DNA of 64,000 bases from Methylophaga sp. (GCF_009711715.1 NZ_VENF01000003.1:150223-214222); one strand, 5' to 3'. Positions 1 to 8,079 are shown, numbered from the stretch's first letter. Notes: generated from the sequence alone by a model not told the origin. Made by a program: numbers and translations.

Positions 1-2
1 GT

Positions 3-1202
3 CTGGGCCGGCGTTTGTACGAAGCCCGAAAGGATCTTTGCCGCCAGCATAACCTGCGTGCGATTCTGGCCGGTGGCCGGATTCCCAATTATCACGAACA
101 TGCCGATGAAATGTCGCCGGCGGAATATTTCGAAGCTGTTAAAAACAAGCGTATTTACGACCCGATTCTGACTTTCCAGCTTTCCAATGATTTTCAGGTC
201 ACCCGGCTACTCAAGCAATACCTGCCCGAGGATGAGAAATCGCAGGGTTACGCGACCCTGCTGGAATGGCGCAATATTTTTTATGAGCCGGAAACCACGG
301 TCATCGAAACCCGGAAAACACAGGTTCGTATCGGTGCCATTCAGTGGCAGATGCGCGAGGTGCATTCGGTGGAAGAATGCCTGAATCAGGTTGAATACTT
401 TATCGATGCGCTGTCTAACTATAAAAGTGACTTTGCCCTGTTTCCGGAGTTTTTCAATGCGGCGTTGATGGGCCTCAGTCCCGATCAGCGTAATCAGACC
501 GAGGCGATTCGTTTCCTGGCCGGTTATACCGAGCAATTCAAGAATGAAATGTCTCAGATGGCGGTGAGCTACAACATCAATGTCATCACCGGCTCGATGC
601 CGCTGCTTGAAGATGATGTGTTGTATAACGTTACCTATCTTTGCCGCCGTGACGGCACCATTGAGATTCAGCGCAAACTGCATATTACGCCGCATGAACG
701 CCGTGACTGGGTCATCGAGGGTGGAGACCAGTTGCAGGTATTCGACACCGACGCCGGTCGTATCGGCATTCTGATTTGCTATGACGTCGAGTTCCCGGAA
801 CTGGGTCGTATTCTGGCTGCGCAGGACATGGATATTCTGTTTGTGCCCTACTGGACCGATACCAAAAACGGCTATCTGCGGGTACGCAGTTGTGCCCAGG
901 CACGGGCGATTGAAAACGAATGTTATGTCGTTATCTGCGGCAGTTGCGGCAACCTGCCCCAGGTCGAAAACCTGGACGTGCAGTATTCGCAGGCCGCCGT
1001 GTTTTCACCGTCGGACTTTTCCTATCCGCATGATGCGGTCATGGCCGAGACGACACCCAATACCGAGATGATCATGTTCTCGGATCTCGACCTCGACAAG
1101 CTGAAACTGACCCGCAGTGAAGGCTCGGTGAATAACCTCAAGGATCGCCGCCTGGAGCTTTATAGAGTGTCCTGGCTTAACAACCGTTCCCAACCTGAAT
1201 AA
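3..1202 (+). CDS. GNAT acetyltransferase / carbon-nitrogen hydrolase fusion (5' truncated)
   Basis: The reading frame is open to the left edge, so the true start lies outside the window. The first visible residues (LGRRLYEARKDLC) look like the acetyl-CoA-binding motif of a GNAT domain. From about residue 103 (counted from the TTG at 15) a nitrilase-fold hydrolase follows. Its predicted Glu-Lys-Cys triad is E145 in ALFPEFF, K221 in IQRKLH and C255 in ILICYDVEFPE. This is the architecture of the bifunctional GNAT/carbon-nitrogen hydrolase family, which may act on an amide such as a deaminated-glutathione-like compound. The substrate cannot be told from sequence. It is followed after 10 bases by a MAPEG gene, suggesting an operon. 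Confidence 0.88.
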   Translation: MGRRLYEARKDLCRQHNLRAILAGGRIPNYHEHADEMSPAEYFEAVKNKRIYDPILTFQLSNDFQVTRLLKQYLPEDEKSQGYATLLEWRNIFYEPETTVIETRKTQVRIGAIQWQMREVHSVEECLNQVEYFIDALSNYKSDFALFPEFFNAALMGLSPDQRNQTEAIRFLAGYTEQFKNEMSQMAVSYNINVITGSMPLLEDDVLYNVTYLCRRDGTIEIQRKLHITPHERRDWVIEGGDQLQVFDTDAGRIGILICYDVEFPELGRILAAQDMDILFVPYWTDTKNGYLRVRSCAQARAIENECYVVICGSCGNLPQVENLDVQYSQAAVFSPSDFSYPHDAVMAETTPNTEMIMFSDLDLDKLKLTRSEGSVNNLKDRRLELYRVSWLNNRSQPE

Positions 1203-1212
1203 GGGAGAGACA

Positions 1213-1641
1213 ATGATGCCAGCAATCAGCAGTGCTTATTACATGGCTTTATGGGCCATTTTTCTGATTTTGCTTATCTGGCTGGTGCAATGGTTTATTG
1301 CCAGTTCCAGCAAAGCCCGTTATCCCGGCGCGATACCGGGTAAACTGCCTCCGGAGCTAAGCCATGAGTCCTTTGTGTTCAGGGCACACCGCACTTTTAT
1401 GAATCCACTGGAAAACCTGCCGATCCTGCTGAGCACGGCCTTTCTGGCGATATTCGTTGGCGCGAGTCCGTTCTGGACCGGCGTATTGCTGTGGGTTTAT
1501 GCGCTGGCTCGTTTGGGCCATATGATTTTGTATTATCAAATCGCCACTGAAAAGAACCCCAGCCCCCGAACCTTTTTCTTTATGCTGGGCTTTCTGGCCA
1601 ATGTCGGCTTATTGCTGATGTGCGGGTTGACGCTGCTCTGA
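1213..1641 (+). CDS. MAPEG family membrane protein
   Basis: A 142-residue integral membrane protein with four predicted hydrophobic segments (about residues 9-30, 65-85, 88-107 and 122-141). The segment with ESFVFRAHRTFMNPLENLP matches the conserved Arg/Asn/Glu region of MAPEG proteins, a family that includes glutathione-dependent membrane enzymes. The ATG at 1213 is preceded by AAGGGAGAG at a good distance. A second ATG lies one codon later at 1216. It sits between the hydrolase fusion and the eIF2B-like gene with short gaps, so the three are probably cotranscribed. Enzymatic activity is not predictable. Confidence 0.85.
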   Translation: MMPAISSAYYMALWAIFLILLIWLVQWFIASSSKARYPGAIPGKLPPELSHESFVFRAHRTFMNPLENLPILLSTAFLAIFVGASPFWTGVLLWVYALARLGHMILYYQIATEKNPSPRTFFFMLGFLANVGLLLMCGLTLL

Positions 1642-1656
1642 CCTACGGAGTTCTTT

Positions 1657-2505
1657 ATGGCTGATCGCTTTGATGACCTGCTGGCCGAGCTGAAAAATAA
1701 CCGTGAGTCGGGCGCCACCTCTCTGGCCCTGCTTACCTTATCGGCGCTGAAAGATTATCTCGACGCCATGCCGGTGCAGTCTGCTGAGAAAATTGAAACT
1801 TTGTGTCAGGCATTAACAACCGCCCGGCCCAGCATGATCGCTCTGGGTAACGCATTACAGCGTTGGCAAAAGCGGCTGGAGGTGGCGGAGATTGATTTTA
1901 AACAGCAATATCTGACACAACTGGTCAAGGTTTATCAGCAACTGGCGGATGCGTCTGAGCAGGTGGCCGCGCACGCTGCCAATCTGCTCAAGCCGGGCAT
2001 GACCGTGCTGACTCACAGTCGCAGTTCGCAGGTTATGGCTTTATTTGAACAGGCTCTGGAACAGCATCAGGACTTTAAGGTGATTGTCACGGTCAGTGCG
2101 CCGGGTAATGAAGGTCTGCTGGTCGCTTCGCAACTCAACCGTCTGGATGTCCCGGTCACACTTATCACTGATGCCGAGATGGGGCTGGTTATGCCGGAGG
2201 TGGATATCAATATCAGCGGCTGTGACAGCTGGCTGACCGATCATCACTTTGTGAACAAGACCGGCACGCTACTTCAGGCGCTGGCCGCCCAGCATTTCGG
2301 TAAGCCTTTCTGGGTGCTTGCTGACAGCTTTAAAAACAGTCATCAGACCAGTCACGAAGTCACATTGGAAGCCATGCCGGCTGATGAGCTGCCATTGCCC
2401 GAAGGTGAAAAGATTGCTGCAAAAAACGTCTATTTTGAGACGATTTCCACCCGTTTAGTTGCTGGCCGGGTCGATGAACACGGCTTGCAGGTGATGCAGC
2501 CCTAG
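1657..2505 (+). CDS. eIF2B alpha/beta/delta-like (initiation factor 2B related) protein
   Basis: A 282-residue protein with an N-terminal helical part (about 1-110) and a C-terminal Rossmann-like part. The C-terminal part contains LTHSRSSQVMALFEQA, SAPGNEGLLVASQL, VPVTLITDAEMG and INISGCDSWL, followed by NKTGTLLQALAAQHFGKPF. This order matches the translation initiation factor 2B-related family. That family also contains methylthioribose-1-phosphate isomerase and ribose-1,5-bisphosphate isomerase. In bacteria such proteins are probably sugar-phosphate isomerases or their relatives, not translation factors. The start has ACGGAG upstream and lies 15 bases after the MAPEG gene. The family call is good, the function unknown. 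Confidence 0.78.
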   Translation: MADRFDDLLAELKNNRESGATSLALLTLSALKDYLDAMPVQSAEKIETLCQALTTARPSMIALGNALQRWQKRLEVAEIDFKQQYLTQLVKVYQQLADASEQVAAHAANLLKPGMTVLTHSRSSQVMALFEQALEQHQDFKVIVTVSAPGNEGLLVASQLNRLDVPVTLITDAEMGLVMPEVDINISGCDSWLTDHHFVNKTGTLLQALAAQHFGKPFWVLADSFKNSHQTSHEVTLEAMPADELPLPEGEKIAAKNVYFETISTRLVAGRVDEHGLQVMQP

Positions 2506-2567
2506 CTGATTTCGTCAGAACGAGTGATACCACTTACCCCGACATCGCGAGTGATATCTCGTACTCG

Positions 2568-2600
2568 GTCATCGCAGGGCCCCAGATCATGGCGATCCAG
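2568..2600 (+). repeat. Additional single unit of the same palindromic repeat family
   Basis: GTCATCGCAGGGCCC at 2568 and GGCGATCCAG at 2591-2600 repeat the ends of the larger palindrome at 2655-2743 in direct orientation with its right arm. It looks like a diverged copy left in the same intergenic region. Confidence 0.55.
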
Positions 2601-2654
2601 TCCCTGCTTTTGGCTAACTACCAAACCTCAATGCCCGGAATTTAATCGAACGCC

Positions 2655-2743
2655 GGGCCTGGATTGCTTCGGCGTACACTCCTCGCAATGACGTGCTTTT
2701 TTCCCCGTCATCGTGAGGCCGCAGGCCGTGGCGATCCAGGCCC
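2655..2743. repeat. Large intergenic palindromic repeat (REP/MITE-like)
   Basis: The arms are 2655-2693 (starts GGGCCTGGATTGCTTCGG) and 2706-2743 (ends GGCGATCCAGGCCC), with a short T-rich loop. They pair imperfectly over about 38 bases. The half units CGTCATCGTGAGG and GGCGATCCAG resemble the dispersed repeat family with CGTCATTGCGAGG...GGCGATCC ends seen between genes in many proteobacteria. A further partial unit lies at 2568-2600 (GTCATCGCAGG...GGCGATCCAG). It separates two convergent operons and may also act as a transcription end or RNA stability element. Confidence 0.7.
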
Positions 2744-2761
2744 AGTGCTGAATAAAGCGTA

Positions 2762-3808
2762 CTAGGCGAATCTGGCAAACCAGGGTTTGGTTTTTATCGC
2801 CAGTGCCACCAGCGACAGCATGACCGGAACTTCCACCAGCACACCCACCACGGTCGCAAGTGCCGCGCCGGACTGCAGACCAAACAGACTGATAGCCACT
2901 GCCACGGCCAGTTCAAAGAAATTGGACGTGCCAATCAGGGCGGCCGGTGCAGCGATATTAAATGGCACTTTCCACAGATAAGCCCAGCCATAGGCAATGA
3001 CAAAGATGCCGTAGCTCTGAATCAGCAGCGGGATGGCAATCAATATAATCACCATCGGTTTGGCAAGAATCGTTTCGGCCTGAAAACCGAACAGCAACAC
3101 TACGGTCGCCAGCAGCCCCAGAATTGACCAAGGTTTGACCTTGTTGGTGAATGCCGCAATTTCATGATGATCATTGCTTATATCCAGGGCCCGGCGGGTC
3201 AGATAACCAGCCAGCAAGGGGGTAACGACATAGAGTACGACCGACAGAAACAATGTTTCCCAAGGCACCAGAATCTCGGTAATACCGAGCAACAGCGCAG
3301 CGATCGGTGCAAAAGCAAACACCATAATGATGTCATTAATCGAAACCTGCACCAGCGTGTAATTGGCATCGCCTTTTACCAGTTGACTCCAGATAAAGAC
3401 CATCGCGGTACAGGGGGCCACGCCCAGCAGAATCATGCCGGCGATGTATTCCTTGGCGGTTTGCGGATCGACCAGTCCGGCAAACAGATATTCAAAGAAC
3501 AGAATACCCAGCCCGGCCATGGTGAAGGGCTTGACCAGCCAGTTCACTACCAGCGTCAGGCACAGCCCTTTGGGTCGTCTGCCGACATCCTTCAGCGAGG
3601 CAAAGTCGACATTGACCATCATCGGATAGATCATCAGCCAGATAAAGACTGCCACGACCAGATTCACACTGGCGTATTCCAGCCCCGCAATCAGCCCGAA
3701 GACGCCGGGAAACACCCAGCCGAGCGTGACACCGGCAATAATACCCAGCCCAATCCAGACTGACAGGTAACGTTCAAAAATCCCCATTGGTGAGGCGCTA
3801 TCGCTCAT
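2762..3808 (-). CDS. acr3: ACR3 family arsenite efflux transporter
   Basis: A 348-residue polytopic inner-membrane protein with about ten hydrophobic segments. The motif [14 protein letters not shown] near residue 130 carries the conserved cysteine of the Acr3 arsenite permease family (bile acid/Na symporter fold). It exports As(III) formed by the upstream arsenate reductase. Its ATG at 3808 overlaps the arsC stop by four bases (ATGA), so the two are translationally coupled. It is the last gene of the operon arsR-arsI-arsC-acr3. The palindromic repeat lies directly downstream. Confidence 0.93.
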   Translation of the reverse strand: MSDSASPMGIFERYLSVWIGLGIIAGVTLGWVFPGVFGLIAGLEYASVNLVVAVFIWLMIYPMMVNVDFASLKDVGRRPKGLCLTLVVNWLVKPFTMAGLGILFFEYLFAGLVDPQTAKEYIAGMILLGVAPCTAMVFIWSQLVKGDANYTLVQVSINDIIMVFAFAPIAALLLGITEILVPWETLFLSVVLYVVTPLLAGYLTRRALDISNDHHEIAAFTNKVKPWSILGLLATVVLLFGFQAETILAKPMVIILIAIPLLIQSYGIFVIAYGWAYLWKVPFNIAAPAALIGTSNFFELAVAVAISLFGLQSGAALATVVGVLVEVPVMLSLVALAIKTKPWFARFA

Positions 3809-4215
3809 GGTAACTCCTGTTCGATGCGTGTTTTCAGCATAAAGAAAGCTTCATCAAATGCGGCTTCAATGTCGGCTTCGCTGCCTTCGGCCTTTGCCGG
3901 ATCCGGTGTGCTCCAGTGCAAACGCTGGTACTGGCCCTGAAAGACCGGACAGGTCTCATTGGCGGCAGCATCGCAGACCGTAATGACATAATCGAAATGC
4001 TGACCGGCAAAGTCATCCCAGGACTGGCTGCGAGGTTCGCCCGGGTCAATACCATGGCGTTTCAGGGTTTCAATCGATTTGGGATGGACGTAACCAGCAG
4101 GAAAACTGCCGGCGCTGACCGCTTGGTATTCCCCCTGCCTGAGTTGATTAATCAGCGCCTCAGCCATGACCGAGCGGCAGGAGTTACCAGTACATAACAC
4201 CAGAACTTTTTTCAT
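3805..4215 (-). CDS. arsC: Arsenate reductase, thioredoxin-coupled low-molecular-weight phosphatase type
   Basis: A 136-residue cytoplasmic enzyme that reduces As(V) to As(III). The P-loop CTGNSCRS gives the nucleophile C8. [10 protein letters not shown] gives C81 and C89, the two further cysteines of the thioredoxin-linked ArsC mechanism. Two in-frame ATGs exist at 4224 and 4215. The second is preferred because AGGA lies 8 bases upstream and it overlaps the arsI stop as TGATG. It belongs to the LMW-PTP class, unlike the glutaredoxin-class YffB-like protein at 26.2 kb. Confidence 0.93.
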   Translation of the reverse strand: MKKVLVLCTGNSCRSVMAEALINQLRQGEYQAVSAGSFPAGYVHPKSIETLKRHGIDPGEPRSQSWDDFAGQHFDYVITVCDAAANETCPVFQGQYQRLHWSTPDPAKAEGSEADIEAAFDEAFFMLKTRIEQELP

Positions 4216-4700
4216 CAGCAGCATCCTGAACTATTGTTATCGGAAGGTTCACAGCACCCCGATGATGCCGGCACTACCGGAATCGACACCGGCGCACAGC
4301 AGGCACTGTCATCTGAAGCCGCCTTATCAGAAAATAACTGTGCATCGCCCATCGTCTGATAGGTCTCCCAGGCAATCCCCGCCGGGTCCTGCAGCCAGGA
4401 TTTGTCAGATTCGGCATAGCAGCAGACCGTTTCACCTTCATCGAACATCGCGATATCGGCAGCACGCAATTGCTCACGCATGGAATCGAGTTCGGTCTCA
4501 TCATCGACCTGGAAGCCGAGGTGATCGACACCCTGTTTTCCGCTTCGGGTAGAGATAGCAAAGTTAAGCCTGGGATCATCGAGCATCCACTTGGCGTAAT
4601 CGGGCATCTGTTTACTCGGTGTAGCGCCGAACAGTGCTGAATAAAACTTAACACCTTCGGCGATATCTTTGACGCCGACATGAATATGCATTCGTTTCAT
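4215..4700 (-). CDS. arsI: ArsI/CadI-type VOC dioxygenase (C-As lyase) with cysteine-rich tail
   Basis: A 161-residue VOC (glyoxalase-fold) protein. Candidate metal ligands are H5 (in KRMHIHVGV), H60 (VDHLGF) and E112 (AWETY). The vicinal pair C93-C94 (ETVCCYAESDKSW) matches the substrate-binding cysteines of ArsI, which cleaves the C-As bond of trivalent organoarsenicals. The C-terminal 45 residues add CCAP, GCCEP and a terminal GCC, a tail that could bind As(III) or another soft metal. The start at 4700 is chosen because AGGAG lies about 10 bases upstream and it overlaps the arsR stop as ATGA. A longer start at 4733 lies inside arsR. Confidence 0.87.
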   Translation of the reverse strand: MKRMHIHVGVKDIAEGVKFYSALFGATPSKQMPDYAKWMLDDPRLNFAISTRSGKQGVDHLGFQVDDETELDSMREQLRAADIAMFDEGETVCCYAESDKSWLQDPAGIAWETYQTMGDAQLFSDKAASDDSACCAPVSIPVVPASSGCCEPSDNNSSGCC

Positions 4701-5074
4701 TGTTGTGACTCCTGTTTTGACGGGGGGCAGCACGCTGATAATTCAATCACCGAGCAGCCGGTTTCGCTGTCTTCACTGATCCTTGCCATATCGCCGCTGC
4801 AACAGTCTTTCACCATAAAACCGATGAGCTCGCGCATGGTTTCAAAATTAGCTGAATAAATCACCGACCGGCCCTGTTTGCGTGAACTCACAATATCAGC
4901 GTTAGCCAGGTGATTCAGATGGAATGACAGCGTATTGTGCGGTGTCGCGAGCTGTTCACTGATGACACCTGCCGGCAGGCCTTCCGGACCGGCTTCCACC
5001 AGCAGACGAAAGGCGCGAAGCCTTGTCTCCTGAGACAAGGCATCAAATACAATCAGAGCTTGTTGTAATTCCAT
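4697..5074 (-). CDS. arsR: ArsR family metalloregulator
   Basis: A 125-residue winged-helix repressor. The recognition helix region is around ATPHNTLSFHLNHLANADIV (residues 45-64). No CVC motif is present in that helix. Instead cysteines cluster after the HTH (KDCCSG near residue 93, then GCSVIELSACC), as in ArsR proteins that sense As(III) with C-terminal cysteines. The start codon overlaps operator 1 and has no Shine-Dalgarno sequence. A predicted promoter places the transcript start at about the ATG, so the mRNA may be leaderless. It is the first gene of the arsenic operon. Confidence 0.9.
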   Translation of the reverse strand: MELQQALIVFDALSQETRLRAFRLLVEAGPEGLPAGVISEQLATPHNTLSFHLNHLANADIVSSRKQGRSVIYSANFETMRELIGFMVKDCCSGDMARISEDSETGCSVIELSACCPPSKQESQQ

Positions 5075-5096
5075 ATGTCTATTTTTATGGACATAT
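5073..5096. promoter_or_regulatory. ars operator 1
   Basis: A perfect inverted repeat ATATGTC-N10-GACATAT. It overlaps the arsR start codon and the predicted -10 element, so an ArsR dimer bound here would block initiation. Confidence 0.75.
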
Positions 5097-5110
5097 CATC
5101 AATATGTCAA
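5075..5110 (-). promoter_or_regulatory. Predicted sigma70 promoter of the ars operon
   Basis: On the minus strand a consensus -35 TTGACA lies at 5110-5105. A 17-base spacer leads to TAAAAA at 5087-5082 as a weak -10. The transcript would begin around 5075, next to the arsR ATG at 5074. Both promoter elements lie within the two operators. Confidence 0.6.
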
Positions 5111-5125
5111 CAACTATCGACATAT
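5102..5125. promoter_or_regulatory. ars operator 2
   Basis: A second perfect ATATGTC-N10-GACATAT, with its centre 29 bases from that of operator 1. It overlaps the predicted -35 hexamer of the ars promoter and lies between the divergent genes, so it could affect both. Confidence 0.73.
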
Positions 5126-5194
5126 TTGATCGCTGATTGACACGGCATCGTCATGCTAAGCTGTGATTATCAAACGGATTAGCAGGAGAGGACG

Positions 5195-5857
5195 ATGGAC
5201 AAGACACTGGTAATAGGTGCCAATGGCCAGATTGGCAGACAACTGATTGGCATGATGGCGCTGGCCAATATGCCAGTCAAAGCCATGATTAGAAACAGTG
5301 AACATGCCCAGAAACTTGAGCAGCTGGGCGCCGAAATTATTCTTGCCGATTTAGAGCAGCCACTTCCCGATGAGGCATTCTCTGACTGTGACAAAGTGGT
5401 ATTCACCGCCGGTTCCGGCGGTAAAACCGGTGCTGATAAAACCATTCTTATCGACCTCTGGGGGGCGGTAAAAGCGGTGGATATGGCGAAAAAACATAAT
5501 ATAAAACAATTTATTATGGTCAGTTCTCGCGATGCAGGTGATCCCGAAAACGGCACCCCGGCTATCAAGCACTACAACATCTGCAAGCATTTTGCCGATA
5601 AGCATCTGCTGGAAAGCGGTGTTCCCTTCACCATCCTGCGTCCCGGTCGTCTGACCGATGAGGCTGCCACCGGCATGATCACAACGACACGTCCGAGTGA
5701 CCCCGACGCGATGACAATTACCCGTGCGGATGTCGCTGCCTGTATCCTGCAATGCCTGGATCATTCAGAGGCCATTAATCAGGTCGATGAAATTTACAAT
5801 GGCGATATGCCGATTGCTGAAGCCTTTATCAAAGCAGTAAAAGGCCGTCTCGGCTAG
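5195..5857 (+). CDS. Atypical SDR / NAD(P)-binding oxidoreductase
   Basis: A 220-residue Rossmann-fold protein. The N-terminal VIGANGQIGRQL (GxxGxxG) binds NAD(P). FIMVSSRDAG and the segment HYNICKHFADKHL carry the S and Y-x-x-x-K positions of the extended/atypical SDR class. ILRPGRLTDE follows, as in NmrA/YwnB-like proteins. The substrate is unknown. It starts at an ATG preceded by AGGAGAGG, and is transcribed divergently from arsR across 120 bases holding both operators. It may therefore be arsenic-responsive, although its product is not a known arsenic protein. Confidence 0.8.
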   Translation: MDKTLVIGANGQIGRQLIGMMALANMPVKAMIRNSEHAQKLEQLGAEIILADLEQPLPDEAFSDCDKVVFTAGSGGKTGADKTILIDLWGAVKAVDMAKKHNIKQFIMVSSRDAGDPENGTPAIKHYNICKHFADKHLLESGVPFTILRPGRLTDEAATGMITTTRPSDPDAMTITRADVAACILQCLDHSEAINQVDEIYNGDMPIAEAFIKAVKGRLG

Positions 5858-5886
5858 GCCCGACAAGACAAGAAAGGATATGAGTC

Positions 5887-6630
5887 ATGGACGCAGTAAA
5901 TAAACTGGCGGTTGTTATTGATGCGGATAATGCGCAACCGGGCATCGTCAGCGAGTTACTGGCTGAAATCGCCAACTACGGTATTGCCAGTGTCAAAAGA
6001 ATCTATGGTGACTGGACCTCGGCCGGATTAACCGGTTGGAAAGAAGTGCTGCTGGAACACTCGATTCAGCCAATACAGCAGTTTGCCTATACCAAGGGCA
6101 AAAACGCTACCGACAGCGCGATGATTATCGACGCCATGGATTTACTCTACACCGGTAACTTCGATGGCTTTTGTATCGTCTCCAGCGATAGCGACTTCAC
6201 CCGGCTTGCTTCGAGGATTCGGGAATCCGGGCTCACCGTCTACGGCTTTGGTGAACAGAAAACACCGTCCCCTTTCGTGTCGGCCTGTGACAAATTCATT
6301 TTCACCGAGGTACTGAGACGGGCGACCGACGAGAGTCCGGCCATCAAAGCCAAGTCAAGAAACCAGCTGCGTCAGGACAGTAAGCTGGTTCACTTGTTGA
6401 GAAGTGCCTGTGAATCCTCATCCGATGATACCGGCTGGGCGGGACTGGGCGCTGTCGGCAGCAATATCGCCAAACAGGCTCCGGAGTTTGATCCGCGCAA
6501 CTATGGCTACAAAAAGCTTGGTGAACTCGTTGCAGCTACCGAGCTGTTTGAACTCGAAGAAAGACAGGCAGGTGACTCTAACGGCAGGGCTCTCTATATC
6601 AGAGATAAACGCTGGAGCGAGAATGGCTGA
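5887..6630 (+). CDS. NYN domain protein with C-terminal OST-HTH/LOTUS domain
   Basis: A 247-residue protein. Residues 7-150 form a NYN (PIN-like nuclease) domain. Acidic positions are D12 and D14 in VVIDADNAQPG and D101 and D103 in VSSDSDFTRLASRIRE. Residues of about 165-245 form a LOTUS/OST-HTH domain, recognisable by LVHLLRSACESS...WAGLGAVGSNIAKQ...YGYKKLGELV. Such proteins are predicted RNA-binding ribonucleases, and the bacterial family is little characterised. AAGGA lies upstream of the ATG. The preceding SDR ends 29 bases upstream, so they may be cotranscribed. Confidence 0.85.
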   Translation: MDAVNKLAVVIDADNAQPGIVSELLAEIANYGIASVKRIYGDWTSAGLTGWKEVLLEHSIQPIQQFAYTKGKNATDSAMIIDAMDLLYTGNFDGFCIVSSDSDFTRLASRIRESGLTVYGFGEQKTPSPFVSACDKFIFTEVLRRATDESPAIKAKSRNQLRQDSKLVHLLRSACESSSDDTGWAGLGAVGSNIAKQAPEFDPRNYGYKKLGELVAATELFELEERQAGDSNGRALYIRDKRWSENG

Positions 6631-6714
6631 AGCCTGTTTACCCTCTCTTTCCACCCTGTCTGCGCGCAGAGCGGACGCCACTGGTGAGCGGTTTCAGAAA
6701 TAGGAAGACCGCCG

Positions 6715-7947
6715 GTGACCGCCTTCATTGAGGATCTTTATCAAAACCAGTCCCGCCAGATTCTGGCTACCCTGATCCGGCTGCTCGGCGACTTTGATTT
6801 AGCCGAAGAAGCCATGCAGGATGCCTTTGCGCTCGCCATGCAAAAGTGGCCGGAGCAAGGTGTGCCGGACAACCCCCGGGCCTGGTTGATTTCGACGGGT
6901 CGCTTCAGGGCCATAGATCAGCTGAGGAAACAGGCGCGTTTTGCTCACAATCTTGATACCGTCGCCGATGAAATAGCAGCCGAAGAAGTGGATCTGGATG
7001 AGGCGGAAATTGAAGATGATCAGCTTCGACTGATCTTCACCTGCTGCCATCCGGCACTGGCTGTTGAAGCGCAACTGGCACTGACTTTACGCGAAGTCTG
7101 CGGTATGAGCACGGAAGAAGTGGCCCGTGCTTTTCTGCTCAAACCTGCCACCGTGGCGCAACGGATTGTGCGCGCCAAAAATAAAATTCGGGCTGCCCGC
7201 ATTCCCTATGAAGTCCCTGCTCCGGCTCAACAAGCCGAACGTCTGCAGGTGGTTCTGCACGTTATATACCTCGTCTTTAATGAAGGTTATTCGGCTTCCA
7301 GCGGAGAACGCCTGACCCGCAACGATCTTTGTGATGAGGCCATCCGTCTCGCCCGTCTTTTGCTCAAATTATTAGCTGATGCTGAAGTGCGGGGCTTACT
7401 GGCGCTGCTGTTACTGCAGGACTCACGAAAACTTGCCCGCAGTGATGATCAGGGTGACCTCATCCTGTTGCAGGATCAGGACCGCAGCCTGTGGGATCAG
7501 AAGCAAATCAGGGAAGGCTGTGAGATTGTCATGACAGCCTTATCCTCGCCACAGTTCGGTCCCTTCACTTTGCAGGCGGCTATCGCAGCGGTGCATGCCG
7601 AAGCGCCCTCCTTTGAACAGACCGACTGGGCCCAGATCGTGGGCTTGTACAACGCCTTGATGCAACAGGCACCCAGTCCGGTAGTGGCGCTGAACCAGGC
7701 CGTGGCTGTAGCAATGTATCAAGGCGCTGAAGTCGGTCTGGCGCGGATAGACAGGCTACTGGCCCAGGGGGAATTGCAGGACTATCATCTGGCTTATGCC
7801 GCCCGGGCAGATTTGTGTCGTCGGCTTAACCGCATTGATGAGGCAAGATCCGCCTATCAGCACGCCCTCAGCCTGACTCAGCAAGGTCCGGAACAACGCT
7901 TTCTGCAACGGCGATTGAGTGAGCTGGCATCCTCATTCGATCAGTGA
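6715..7947 (+). CDS. ECF42-type sigma factor with long C-terminal extension
   Basis: A 410-residue RNA polymerase sigma factor. Region 2 covers about residues 1-75 (DFDLAEEAMQDAFALAMQKWP, RAWLISTGRFRAIDQLR). Region 4 covers about 110-165 (LALTLREVCGMSTEEVARAF then AQRIVRAKNKIR). About 240 residues follow with a DUF6596-like part and TPR-like repeats near the end. This matches ECF42 (SigJ-like) sigma factors, which typically neighbour YCII/DGPF proteins, exactly as here. No anti-sigma gene is present. The start is a GTG with AGGAAG 7 bases upstream. The extension is known in the family to be needed for activity. Confidence 0.88.
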   Translation: MTAFIEDLYQNQSRQILATLIRLLGDFDLAEEAMQDAFALAMQKWPEQGVPDNPRAWLISTGRFRAIDQLRKQARFAHNLDTVADEIAAEEVDLDEAEIEDDQLRLIFTCCHPALAVEAQLALTLREVCGMSTEEVARAFLLKPATVAQRIVRAKNKIRAARIPYEVPAPAQQAERLQVVLHVIYLVFNEGYSASSGERLTRNDLCDEAIRLARLLLKLLADAEVRGLLALLLLQDSRKLARSDDQGDLILLQDQDRSLWDQKQIREGCEIVMTALSSPQFGPFTLQAAIAAVHAEAPSFEQTDWAQIVGLYNALMQQAPSPVVALNQAVAVAMYQGAEVGLARIDRLLAQGELQDYHLAYAARADLCRRLNRIDEARSAYQHALSLTQQGPEQRFLQRRLSELASSFDQ

Positions 7948-8079
7948 TTTTCATAGCCGGGTCGCAGAAATCAGTCATTCAAACCTCCATACTCAATGGT
8001 CAGTGAAGCCTGTTTAACCGCTTTTGCGGAAACCACAAAACAAACTGATTCGCTACTTTGAAAATATTTTTTCTGAGAC

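Noticed and set aside
5137..5170. Plus-strand sigma70 promoter for the SDR gene
   Set aside because: TTGACA at 5137-5142 exists, but no acceptable -10 lies at 16 to 18 bases, so it is not listed.
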